Shown here in pieces: positions 8,351 through 15,094 of a DNA stretch of 49,667 nt (within the stretch, counting starts at the first letter, position 1; every line of letters starts with the position of its first letter). Under the pieces are notes generated by a model, which made no database searches, had not been told where the DNA came from, and saw nothing but the letters and a program-made list of their open reading frames with translations. Source of the stretch: Streptomyces sp. MZ04 (lineage in GTDB: Bacteria; Actinomycetota; Actinomycetes; Streptomycetales; Streptomycetaceae); contig NZ_SRIC01000030.1 in the NCBI RefSeq assembly GCF_004684775.1, positions 1 through 49,667 of the forward strand, read 5' to 3'. A program made the position numbers and the translations under genes.

Positions 8351-8524
8351 GGCGTCGGCTCCTTCGTAGTCGGCCATGCCCCGGGGGCGCCTCACCGCGT
8401 CCGCCGGGGTCTGTCGTACGACAGATCGTCGGCCCACCTGGAGGACGTATCTCCCCCATAGGCAGGGACACTTGGAGCGCCTCGGCGCTAGCCTGGAAAA
8501 GGCCCAAACGTCTCGGGGGATACC

Positions 8525-9280
8525 TTGAACAGGAACCTACGATCAGCTATGGATTCGGCCGGACAGTCGCCCCGGCGGCTGGCTGCGCACGTAGGGGTGA
8601 CCAGCAAGACCATTGAGAGATGGCTGGCGGACGAGGATCTGATCCCGCACGCCAGGAACCGGGAAGACGCTGCCGAGGCGCTGGGAGTTGACGAACAGAT
8701 GTTGTGGCCCAAGGCCTTGACCGACCGCGTCAAGACAGGCGGGGATCTGGAGATCGTCCGGTCTTACCCCTACCGGTCCGCGTGTCCGTCGACCGTGTGG
8801 GCCGACCTGGTGGGCGGCGCCTCGAAGGACATCTTCTTTGCCGGGTACACGAACTACTTCCTGTGGACGCAGCTCCCCGCCTTCTCCGACACGCTGCGCC
8901 GCAAGACCGGGGCGGGGTGCCGCGTCAGGTTCCTCATCGGCGACCCCGAGGGCGAGGTGACCCGGCAGCGCGAGATCATCGAGGACGTGGCCCTGACGGT
9001 GTCCACGCGCGTACGGATGACCCTCGAAGCCCTCGGTCAACTCGGCCCCCTGGACGGCTTGGAGGCCCGCTACAGCGCCCCCGAGGATGCTCCGAACCAT
9101 GTCGCCCTGTCGGTGTTCCGGTTCGACGACGACGCGCTTGTGACGCCCCACCTGGCCCGTCTTGTCGGGCACGACTCCCCACTCCTGCACCTTCGCCGTC
9201 GCGGCGACGGTGGCATGTTCGACCGCTTCCGGGATCACGCCGAAGAGCTGTGGAGCCGAGGCGCCCCGATCAGCGATTGA
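8525..9280 (+). CDS. XRE-family transcriptional regulator (DUF5919-type C-terminus)
   Basis: 251-residue regulator. The N-terminal helix-turn-helix occupies about residues 10-50 (SPRRLAAHVGVTSKTIERWLADEDLIP). The C-terminal 190 residues (FFAGYTNYFLWTQLP, FLIGDPEGEVTRQREI, SVFRFDDDALVTPHLA) look like the phospholipase-D-like DUF5919 domain common in Streptomyces regulators. The TTG start has a GGGGA site 6 nt upstream; ATG 8549 is the alternative. Divergent from the small-gene operon, so it likely controls that promoter and perhaps the element's lysogeny-type decision. Confidence 0.87.
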   Translation: MNRNLRSAMDSAGQSPRRLAAHVGVTSKTIERWLADEDLIPHARNREDAAEALGVDEQMLWPKALTDRVKTGGDLEIVRSYPYRSACPSTVWADLVGGASKDIFFAGYTNYFLWTQLPAFSDTLRRKTGAGCRVRFLIGDPEGEVTRQREIIEDVALTVSTRVRMTLEALGQLGPLDGLEARYSAPEDAPNHVALSVFRFDDDALVTPHLARLVGHDSPLLHLRRRGDGGMFDRFRDHAEELWSRGAPISD

Positions 9281-9680
9281 TCGCCCTGAATCTCGCCACG
9301 GCGAGATCGGTTTGACCACGAAGTGGCGGCACCCAGCGTTTGCACATCACAACTCGATCATTCACACGCCGCCCCGCCTGGGCGATCACCACTCTGCGGC
9401 GATGCGATCAAGGGGCGGCAACGACCCCTTCAGGGCGCCGATCACGCCTCTGACCTGCGGATTTGTAGTCGTTTGCACCAAGCCCCAGTAGAGGGTTCTG
9501 CCGGACACAAGGGCATTGGGGGTCACCTTGATCGTTGATCACGGTCGACCCCCACCCCCCATGTTTGCACTCGATGCAGGTCAGCGCTTGATCGATGCGC
9601 CCCCGACCGTGACGTTCGCGAGCCGCCGCACCAACCGTGGATCACGGCGCGACCGTTAGCAGTCGAGGGGATCATTCACT
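9268..9680. repeat. Iteron-like array of GATCA/TGATC with three GTTTGCAC copies
   Basis: A 480-bp non-coding stretch between convergent genes. GATCA or TGATC occurs about eleven times (9268, 9278, 9356, 9384, 9406, 9440, 9529, 9536, 9589, 9640, 9670); fewer than one is expected by chance. Several share GATCAC(G), two share GATCATTCAC. GTTTGCAC is repeated at 9338, 9471 and 9563. No ORF with coding character is present. The dispersed short repeats look like an origin, a packaging site or a multi-copy operator. Confidence 0.7.
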
Positions 9681-9691
9681 TGGGCAAAGTG

Positions 9692-9757
9692 CCGCGCCCA
9701 TGGTCATCCCCGAGACCGTGGGCGCGGCGGTCCGGCGCCGTGGAGCAGCGGCGCCGG
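9692..9757 (-). terminator. Two stacked hairpins after the capsid gene
   Basis: CCGGCGCCG/CGGCGCCGG (9732-9740 and 9749-9757, 8-nt loop) lies immediately after the capsid stop. A second stem CCGCGCCCA/TGGGCGCGG (9692-9700 and 9719-9727) follows. The pair probably ends the long minus-strand operon. Confidence 0.78.
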
Positions 9758-9760
9758 GGA

Positions 9761-11167
9761 TCATGCGGTCGTCGGCACGTCCAGGAGTCGGAAGCCCTGC
9801 GGCACCACCACGTCTGATCCAGTTCGGAAGGTCAGGAACGCGTGGCGCTGGGCAGTCGGACGCTGATTGGCGCCGTAACCGGGCAAGATCTCGACGGTCG
9901 CACCGATGCGATCGACGATAACGAATTGATTGAAGTCACCATAGAGCAACAGGTAGTTGTTAGCTGTTGCTGCTGCATTGACCGAGCCATCCATATTGCT
10001 CAGCTCATTCATGGCCTTGGTCAGCAGGTAGGGCGGATTGCCTGCCAGCTCAGGGAACTTGAGTGCGCCATTGGTTGTCTCGAACTGTCGCAGCGCGTTG
10101 ATAGTGGCAATGTGTGCGCACCATTGAGCGTTTGCTGAGAACCGGGCAGGCAGGGCGTTCTGCACGGTGAATGCGTCAGCCGCTATCAGGGCCTCACTGC
10201 CGCCACTGTTCAGCTCACTGGCCGTACCGGCAAGGGCGGTGACAATACCCTTCGGCTGACCGGAACCGGTGCCCGTCGTATAGGCCGCCACGGCGAGATT
10301 GTCCGCCGCATCCATCATGACCCCCTGCATTTCCTGGGCGAAATTCAGGGCATCCATCCCCACTTCGTAGGAGTAGATGACATCCACGTCCCCCAGGTGC
10401 ACCGGGATTTCCGGGCCGGCGAGAGCGGGAGTACCGTCCGCAGCCTGCGCGTGCTCGGCTTTCCATTCGGCCGTGGCGCCTGCGGAGGTCACCCCCTGCC
10501 ATGTATTACTCGCCGTCTGGACGACGCGCGAGATACGGCGCAGCGGATTGATCGAGCCGTCGTTGGTGAGCATGATTGCCGGGTCCAGCGTGAGGGGGAC
10601 CATTGTTGCCCCGCCCCCCGAGCCGAGACCGAGCGCCGTCCGCACTTCGGCGACGTTCCGGTAAGCGTGCGCCTCGCGCTCCGTCCAGAGCAGGTGTCCC
10701 CTGACGGGGTCGGCCATCTGCTTGGCGAAGGCATTGAGGTATTCAGGGTCACCGGCCGCAGCCGCCCAGCGCTGGGAAAGCGTCTGGCTCTGCTCGGTGC
10801 CGATGGTCATCAGCTTCTCGACGCGTTCGGCCGCGTACTCCGGGAGAATCCGGCGCTTGATGTCGGCGTCCATGGCTCGCATGACGGAGTCCTTCAAGCT
10901 GCCGCCGCGGTCGCCGCCATCCGAACGGGGAGTGCCGTTCTCGGTGGCGTAGTTCCCGGATTCGATGAGCCGGGCGAGCGGAAGCAGCTTGTCTTCCTGG
11001 GTCTTCAATTCGGTGAGCCGCGTCTCGATTTCGGTGAAACGCGCCGTGTCTTCATCGGAAAGGGTCTCGGACGAACGGGTGAGCAGCGTCCGCGCTTCGG
11101 TGGCCAGCTGGTCGCGCTCGGCGTGGACCGCTTCAAGGGCAGGGAATGAAAGGGGCATCGGGGTCAC
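9761..11167 (-). CDS. HK97-family phage major capsid protein
   Basis: 468-residue capsid subunit. Residues 1-75 are a charged, helical scaffold-like region (ERDQLATEARTLLTRSSETLSDEDTARFTEIETRL), expected to be removed by the prohead protease. The rest shows HK97-fold features: TMVPLTLDPAIMLTNDGSINPLRRISRV, an E-loop-like WKAEHAQAADGTPALAGPEIPVHLGDV, the long spine helix EVGMDALNFAQEMQGVMMDAADNLAVAAYTTGTGSGQPKGIV, and a C-terminal TGSDVVVPQGFRLLDVP. The GTG start overlaps the protease stop (GTGA). No portal, connector or terminase genes follow, so virions would need a helper phage. Confidence 0.95.
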   Translation of the reverse strand: MTPMPLSFPALEAVHAERDQLATEARTLLTRSSETLSDEDTARFTEIETRLTELKTQEDKLLPLARLIESGNYATENGTPRSDGGDRGGSLKDSVMRAMDADIKRRILPEYAAERVEKLMTIGTEQSQTLSQRWAAAAGDPEYLNAFAKQMADPVRGHLLWTEREAHAYRNVAEVRTALGLGSGGGATMVPLTLDPAIMLTNDGSINPLRRISRVVQTASNTWQGVTSAGATAEWKAEHAQAADGTPALAGPEIPVHLGDVDVIYSYEVGMDALNFAQEMQGVMMDAADNLAVAAYTTGTGSGQPKGIVTALAGTASELNSGGSEALIAADAFTVQNALPARFSANAQWCAHIATINALRQFETTNGALKFPELAGNPPYLLTKAMNELSNMDGSVNAAATANNYLLLYGDFNQFVIVDRIGATVEILPGYGANQRPTAQRHAFLTFRTGSDVVVPQGFRLLDVPTTA

Positions 11168-11709
11168 CAGGTCTTCAGGATGAGGTCGAGTCGCCTTCGG
11201 GCGATGTCGACGGAAATAGCCGGACGCGCGGTGCGGACTCCCGCAACCGCCGCTCCCTCATAGGCGGGAATGCCGACGAGCGACACCTCATACAGCGCGC
11301 ACTCAGTGCGAACCGTGACGCCGCTTTCCTGTCGGTCCCGAACGGGCCGGAAACCCACGCTGAAAGCAGTCACAACGCCGTCTCGCACGAGTTGCAGCGC
11401 TTCGTCACCGTCACGGGTCGCGGACACGTGAAAGGCCGCGTGCAAGCCGTCTGCCGCCTCACGGAGTTCGGTCGCCTTGCCGATCGGCAGCTTGCGCGAC
11501 TCGTGCCCGACGAACAGCCGGATCTTGTCGCTGCGCTCACGGATCGACCGGGCGAAAGCGCCGGGCGCGAACCGCTCTTTGTAGCTGCGGCCGAACTCTT
11601 CGATGTCAACGGTCTGGCCGTACGGCATGGCGACGCCGTAAATGGTGCGGCCCGTGCCATCGGCTCGGAAGGAAGTTTGACGATAGAGAGTGCTGCTCAA
11701 GGGGTCCAC
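11164..11709 (-). CDS. HK97-family prohead protease
   Basis: 181-residue capsid-maturation serine protease. Typical landmarks: GVAMPYGQTVDI, RFAPGAFARSI, then LFVGHES (His) and DGVVTAFSVGF (Ser) followed by YEVSLVGIPAYEGAAV, the conserved end of the fold. It is expected to cut the N-terminal scaffold region of the capsid protein encoded just downstream. The GTG start at 11709 has only a weak AGGTG site. Followed with 4-nt overlap by the capsid gene, the usual protease-capsid order. Confidence 0.93.
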   Translation of the reverse strand: MDPLSSTLYRQTSFRADGTGRTIYGVAMPYGQTVDIEEFGRSYKERFAPGAFARSIRERSDKIRLFVGHESRKLPIGKATELREAADGLHAAFHVSATRDGDEALQLVRDGVVTAFSVGFRPVRDRQESGVTVRTECALYEVSLVGIPAYEGAAVAGVRTARPAISVDIARRRLDLILKTW

Positions 11710-11756
11710 CTATGCGAAGGCGTGCGGAGGGAATCCGCTGCATGGTGACCAGGTGT

Positions 11757-11784
11757 CCGGAGTGCCTCACCCTGTGAGGTCCGG
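11757..11784. other. Short hairpin upstream of the protease gene
   Basis: CCTCAC (11765-11770) pairs with GTGAGG (11774-11779) and outer CCGG with CCGG. It lies in the 127-bp gap before the protease start. It could be an attenuator or processing site between early and structural genes; otherwise nothing is visible in the gap. Confidence 0.45.
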
Positions 11785-11836
11785 CGTCCCTGCGATGCCG
11801 AGCTAGCACATTCCACGATACGGCACTGACGGGGCG

Positions 11837-12025
11837 TCATTCGGATTCGTCCGTGCTCATCACCGTGATGCCGTCGCGCTCAACGAGAAAGGCGCCCGAG
11901 CCGTCAAGGAAGTTCTCGATGATCTGCGCGGCGTCAGGGCGTGACCAGATGATGTCGAAGGCTTCGGCCATGCCTATGGTGATGCGTTCGACGGCGTCCC
12001 GGATCAGCGGGTTGATCTCGTCCAT
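11837..12025 (-). CDS. Small acidic element protein
   Basis: 62-residue acidic protein MDEINPLIRDAVERITIGMAEAFDIIWSR... ending TDESE. ATG 12025 lies 1 nt after the preceding stop. Predicted helical, no cysteines, no membrane segment. Unrecognised; its location just before the protease/capsid pair leaves room for a small head-assembly or terminase-small-subunit-like role, but the sequence alone does not show it. Confidence 0.7.
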   Translation of the reverse strand: MDEINPLIRDAVERITIGMAEAFDIIWSRPDAAQIIENFLDGSGAFLVERDGITVMSTDESE

Positions 12026-12026
12026 G

Positions 12027-12281
12027 TCACCGCCCCCCGATCTCGTCGGCGCGCGCGGCGGCGGCCGACAGGGCGCACCACACCGGGTCACGCCGCTCGC
12101 GGAAGTGCACGGCCAGCATCCGCCACGAGTCAGCCGGGGCGCGCAGCGTCCAGCCGGGCGCCACGGCCGCAGCGTCGGCAGCCTCAACGAGGGCATCGGC
12201 GATCTCGCGGAAGTGCTGCCGCTCCTCGGCGGTCAAGGTCGCGAGCGCGGTGCCGAACGGGTCGTCGTGAGTGTCGGTCAT
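12027..12281 (-). CDS. Small element protein, unknown
   Basis: 84-residue protein MTDTHDDPFGTALATLTAEERQHFREIADALVEAA..., Ala-rich and helical. ATG 12281 has a GGAAGGGA site at about 6 nt. It is separated from the RepA-like gene by a 295-bp gap containing a large inverted repeat and a GC hairpin, so it probably starts a new transcript section. No recognised domain. Confidence 0.72.
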   Translation of the reverse strand: MTDTHDDPFGTALATLTAEERQHFREIADALVEAADAAAVAPGWTLRAPADSWRMLAVHFRERRDPVWCALSAAAARADEIGGR

Positions 12282-12344
12282 GGTCTGTCCCTTCCTGGTG
12301 ATGTTGGCCAGGCGCCTCTGTGCGGCGCTGCGGCGTGGGCGGCG

Positions 12345-12364
12345 CCGCCCCGGTGCCGGGGCGG
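12345..12364. terminator. GC-rich hairpin downstream of the RepA-like gene
   Basis: CCGCCCCGG and CCGGGGCGG with a 2-nt loop. It may terminate minus-strand transcription arriving from the ATPase gene. An in-frame minus ORF across this gap (about 12184-12468) has no coding character beyond its overlap with the gene at 12281. Confidence 0.5.
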
Positions 12365-12500
12365 GGGCGGGCGACGCGTGAGGAGCCGTCCAGCGAGGGC
12401 GGGGCTGCTTCTCTGGTCGACCAGCAGGGCGGCGCAGCGGAGTTGCTATCCGTCCAGCGGCTGCGCATCCGACTCAGCAGCCCTGAGACTGAACTCTGAG

Positions 12501-12571
12501 TTGGATGGAGTCAGATGGAACTGAATGGACAGAGCAGCCCTCGTTCGACTCCATTCAGCTCCATCCGACTC
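12501..12571. repeat. 10-bp-phased GATGGA repeats forming a 22-bp inverted repeat
   Basis: Three consecutive 10-mers TTGGATGGAG, TCAGATGGAA and CTGAATGGAC (12501-12530) share the pattern GATGGA in helical phase. Arm 12508-12529 is complementary at 20 of 22 positions to 12550-12571, where TCCATT and TCCATC again recur at 10-bp spacing. The loop is 20 nt. The structure starts 6 bp past the stop of the RepA-like ATPase gene. It is either a large terminator/attenuator hairpin or a replication origin recognised by the neighbouring ATPase. Confidence 0.75.
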
Positions 12572-12576
12572 ACGAC

Positions 12577-13779
12577 TCAACCGCTGGGCGGAACAGCGGG
12601 AAGTTGCCAGACGGAACCCGAGCCGAACCCCTGTCGCAGCACGGTCAGGTTCAGCTTGTCGCGTGCCCGGCCGATGCTGGACGCAGAGATGCCTTCGCCG
12701 CGCGCCGCCGCCTGGACGTCCTTCCTGGGCGCCTCGCCTCCGCGGGATTCCAGGTAGCTGCGGACGAACTCCATGGCTTCCTTGAGGGCGCCACCGTTGC
12801 CCGTCTGGGCGTCAGCGAGCATGTCCGAGACGGTCTTATCGGTTTCGCCCGTCCACTCGATCCTGGACGTCTGGATCAGCTCTCCGTCGCTCTGGAACAT
12901 GTGACCCGTGATGCGGTACATCAGCGACGTCACGTCCAGTCGGCCAAGGTTGTTCTTCTCCTGCGACAGCACGTAGGCGCCCTTCTCATCCGGGTCGGCC
13001 ATGACGCCGATCGCCGATCGCACGACGTTGCCGAGTTCCGAGCTGCCCAGGATGGCGTCCATCAGGTTCATCGAGATGGCCTTACGCGTGTGCCCGAGCC
13101 CGATGAAGGAGAGGCCCGCAGCTTCCGCCGTCCGGCGAATCCGCTCCATCGCTGGACGCATCTCGTCGCCGTTGTTCTTCCGTACGTCCAGGTTGGATGA
13201 CAGAGGGTCCAGCATGATGGCCACCGCGTCGTGTTCGGCTGCTATCGCTGCCAGCCGCTCGCAGTCGAGCGGCAGTATGACGCTGCCCGATCGCCCGGCA
13301 GTCTTTACGGCAATGGGGTGGATGCGGGATCTGTCGGCCCCGGCTGCCATGAGGCGCGGCACGATTGTGTATTCGTAGCTGTCCTCATTGGCAACGTAAA
13401 GGAGATCGCGCGGCGTTCCCAGGAACTCACCCGGCATCACGCCCATGGTGATCTGTCCGGCCATGTTGGCAAGCAGGGTGGACTTTCCGGTGCCTCCCCT
13501 GCCGACGATGAGTGTCGCCTCGCCCATGGGGATTCGACCCTCCCAAAGCCACTTGACCCGACGGGGCTTGATGTCTGATAGCGAGACTGTAGAGACGACG
13601 CGTCCGGTGTCAGACTCCTCCGCATCGACCTCCTTCACGCAATCCCAGAATCCGGCCGGCTGAGGGTAACCCAGGAGTCTAAGGAAATCGTCGCGAAGGT
13701 TGGGCTCACCCGGCATCATCTTGGGCAGCGCGCAGTAAAGCCGCGCCCTCGTCATGCCGATGGATTCCGCTTCACTCAT
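12577..13779 (-). CDS. RepA-like AAA ATPase (AAA_25 / hexameric helicase type)
   Basis: 400-residue RecA-fold ATPase, probably the replication helicase or initiator of the element. Walker A is GRGGTGKST near residue 95. Further landmarks: DLLYVANEDSYEYTIVPRL (the 'E-D' motif of RepA-like ATPases), AIMLDPLSSNL as Walker B, and GLSFIGLGHTRKA as sensor/histidine switch. A C-terminal winged-helix-like part follows (EAPRKDVQAAARGEGISASSIGRARDKL). ATG 13779 overlaps the upstream stop; a longer start at 13788 is possible. The adjacent phased repeat is a plausible target. Confidence 0.88.
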   Translation of the reverse strand: MSEAESIGMTRARLYCALPKMMPGEPNLRDDFLRLLGYPQPAGFWDCVKEVDAEESDTGRVVSTVSLSDIKPRRVKWLWEGRIPMGEATLIVGRGGTGKSTLLANMAGQITMGVMPGEFLGTPRDLLYVANEDSYEYTIVPRLMAAGADRSRIHPIAVKTAGRSGSVILPLDCERLAAIAAEHDAVAIMLDPLSSNLDVRKNNGDEMRPAMERIRRTAEAAGLSFIGLGHTRKAISMNLMDAILGSSELGNVVRSAIGVMADPDEKGAYVLSQEKNNLGRLDVTSLMYRITGHMFQSDGELIQTSRIEWTGETDKTVSDMLADAQTGNGGALKEAMEFVRSYLESRGGEAPRKDVQAAARGEGISASSIGRARDKLNLTVLRQGFGSGSVWQLPAVPPSG

Positions 13780-14053
13780 CGGACGCACCCCCGTCCGCGA
13801 CCTTTACGGCCAGCATCGCGACACCGGCGCGAGTCGCCGCGCGGAAAACGTCTCCGATATCCGCGACGGCGCCGCTCAATACCGGGCAGCTGTCGGCGTG
13901 GATGACGTGCACGTGATTGAGGCCGTATTCATCGACCGTGACGCGGTCGCTGGTCGCCCCGCAGTCGCCGCAGACGTACGCCTTGGCGAGCCGCTCGGCG
14001 GCCGTAGCGGGCCTTTTGGCGCGGTGCTTTCCGTTCGCTCGGCGGCGGCTCAC
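13772..14053 (-). CDS. Small zinc-binding-like element protein
   Basis: 93-residue protein, GTG start at 14053 overlapping the upstream stop (GTGA). A basic N-terminus (SRRRANGKHRAKRP) is followed by CGDCG, then HVHVIH and a Cys in DSCPVL, consistent with a Cys/His zinc site. Its C-terminus overlaps the ATPase start by 8 nt. Probably nucleic-acid binding; no named family recognised. Confidence 0.75.
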   Translation of the reverse strand: MSRRRANGKHRAKRPATAAERLAKAYVCGDCGATSDRVTVDEYGLNHVHVIHADSCPVLSGAVADIGDVFRAATRAGVAMLAVKVADGGASDE

Positions 14054-14460
14054 TGGGCACCGCCGATCTCGTCGGCGAGGGCGTACATGAACTCGACCGC
14101 TTCGGTGGTGAGCGCCGCATCCCCCTCGCGGCAGCGGGCGTACGCCACCGTGCAGCGGGCGAAGACGGGCAGACCGGTGTAGTCGTGCAGCTCCCTTGCG
14201 ACCAGGGCGGCGAGGGGCTTCCAGTCGGGGCCTACCGCAGTGACCTCGTCCTCGCCTCCCGGCTCCTCGGTGCCGGACTCCCACCTGCCCATGACGGTGA
14301 CGGCGACGCCGTCACAAGAACAGACGGAGGCGAGCACCAGCCAGTCATGGCCGGTGTCGGCGGTCGCGGGTACCGTGGCATACGTCGGCGCCGTGCCCCG
14401 GCCGCTGATTACCGGTCCCCAGGTCCTCGACTTGGGGGCCGCGTCGTTGCTCGACATCAC
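14050..14460 (-). CDS. Element protein of unknown function
   Basis: 136-residue protein MMSSNDAAPKSRTWGPVISGRG... The GTG at 14460 and ATG at 14457 both sit in the overlap with the preceding stop. Contains VLASVCSCDGVAVTVMG and a conserved-looking C-terminal helix LTTEAVEFMYALADEIGG. No membrane segment. One of a chain of overlapping genes between integrase and ATPase; transcribed with them. Confidence 0.75.
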   Translation of the reverse strand: MMSSNDAAPKSRTWGPVISGRGTAPTYATVPATADTGHDWLVLASVCSCDGVAVTVMGRWESGTEEPGGEDEVTAVGPDWKPLAALVARELHDYTGLPVFARCTVAYARCREGDAALTTEAVEFMYALADEIGGAQ

Positions 14461-14744
14461 GCCCCCGCTTCAGAGCGGTTGTCGATGCAAGAGAACACGT
14501 GAGCCGCAGCGGCTATCTGCTGAGCGCTCATGGTGGGCAGAGAGGCGCATACAGCGTCCGCCCACTCCTCGTAAGGGTTCTCCTCCGCGAGGTCTTCGAC
14601 GACCTTATAGAGGCGGTCGGCTACGAGCGCGGCCTTAAGCTCGCGCCTAATACCCGTGGTGTCGGAATTGGGATTCCATCGCTTTTCAGCGGCGAGGCGG
14701 GCACGACTGTTAGCAACAGTCTTGGAAATGGCATTCTTTGCCAT
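14457..14744 (-). CDS. Small phage-type protein
   Basis: 95-residue protein MAKNAISKTVANSRARLAAEKRWNPNSD..., with a basic N-terminal helix (ARLAAEKRW) of the kind seen in small actinophage proteins, then an acidic helical part (EDLAEENPYEEWADAV). ATG 14744 has GGAG 7 nt upstream. The start overlaps a 70-codon open frame on the same strand (14710-14922). Function unknown; a DNA-binding or excision-related role is possible from its position beside the integrase. Confidence 0.75.
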   Translation of the reverse strand: MAKNAISKTVANSRARLAAEKRWNPNSDTTGIRRELKAALVADRLYKVVEDLAEENPYEEWADAVCASLPTMSAQQIAAAAHVFSCIDNRSEAGA

Positions 14745-14922
14745 AAAAGGGCTCCGGCGAACAACCGAAGATATAGCTATCTTCGGTAGCTGTGGTCACC
14801 ATTGCCCGAAAAGCGTCCGCGTGCCCTGCGCAGGTTTCGCAGGTGGAGCCAACAAGGTCTATCCGACCGTTGCTTTCCCGGGGGTGCAGCCCGATGACCT
14901 CGCCACACCAGTGCTTGTATCG
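14710..14922 (-). pseudogene. Startless 70-codon frame with Cys pair, probably a decayed or frameshifted small gene
   Basis: An open frame reads RYKHWCGEVIGLHPRESNGR, then DLVGSTCETCAGHADAFRAM and on to a TAA at 14710. It has clear coding character (CETC pair, charged loop) but is preceded by TGA with no ATG/GTG start. A TTG at 14926 is one base out of frame, so a 1-bp deletion would explain it. An internal ATG would give only 30 residues. Either a recent pseudogene or a gene started by an unusual codon. Confidence 0.4.
14764..14787. promoter_or_regulatory. Palindrome with 10-bp arms before the small-gene operon
   Basis: ACCGAAGATA and TATCTTCGGT separated by TAGC, 20 bp upstream of ATG 14744. 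It looks like a repressor operator, but it also lies inside the startless frame at 14710-14922 and could be partly constrained by coding. Confidence 0.5.
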
Positions 14923-15042
14923 TCAAGCACCCTCACGGCAGAAGCAAGCTCCATTTGTGGAGATTTGGTAAAGGCGATGTCGACAGACAAGGTCAACTAG
15001 CTTTGAATCCTGTTGCTGATGTTATCTCCCGTGACAAGAAAG

Positions 15043-15068
15043 AGCCCCCGACCGAAAGCCGGGGGTCG
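15043..15068 (-). terminator. Hairpin after the integrase gene
   Basis: CCCCCG (15045-15050) pairs with CGGGGG (15060-15065) with flanking pairs, 27 bp after the integrase stop. The gap from here to 14922 holds AT-rich sequence (TTGACC near 14997 read on the minus strand) that may carry a promoter for the small-gene operon. Confidence 0.7.
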
Positions 15069-15094
15069 TCCGATTCCGGTGAAACAGTTGCAGG

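Noticed and set aside
12184..12468. 94-codon minus-strand ORF in the gap after the RepA-like gene
   Set aside because: Pro/Arg-rich with no ribosome site, and its end overlaps the better-supported gene at 12281.
14949..14962. CTCCATTTGTGGAG as a third copy of the TACATTTGTA operator
   Set aside because: Shares CATTTGT, but the dyad centre is shifted by one base and the arms differ, so it was not grouped with the 7.2-kb sites.
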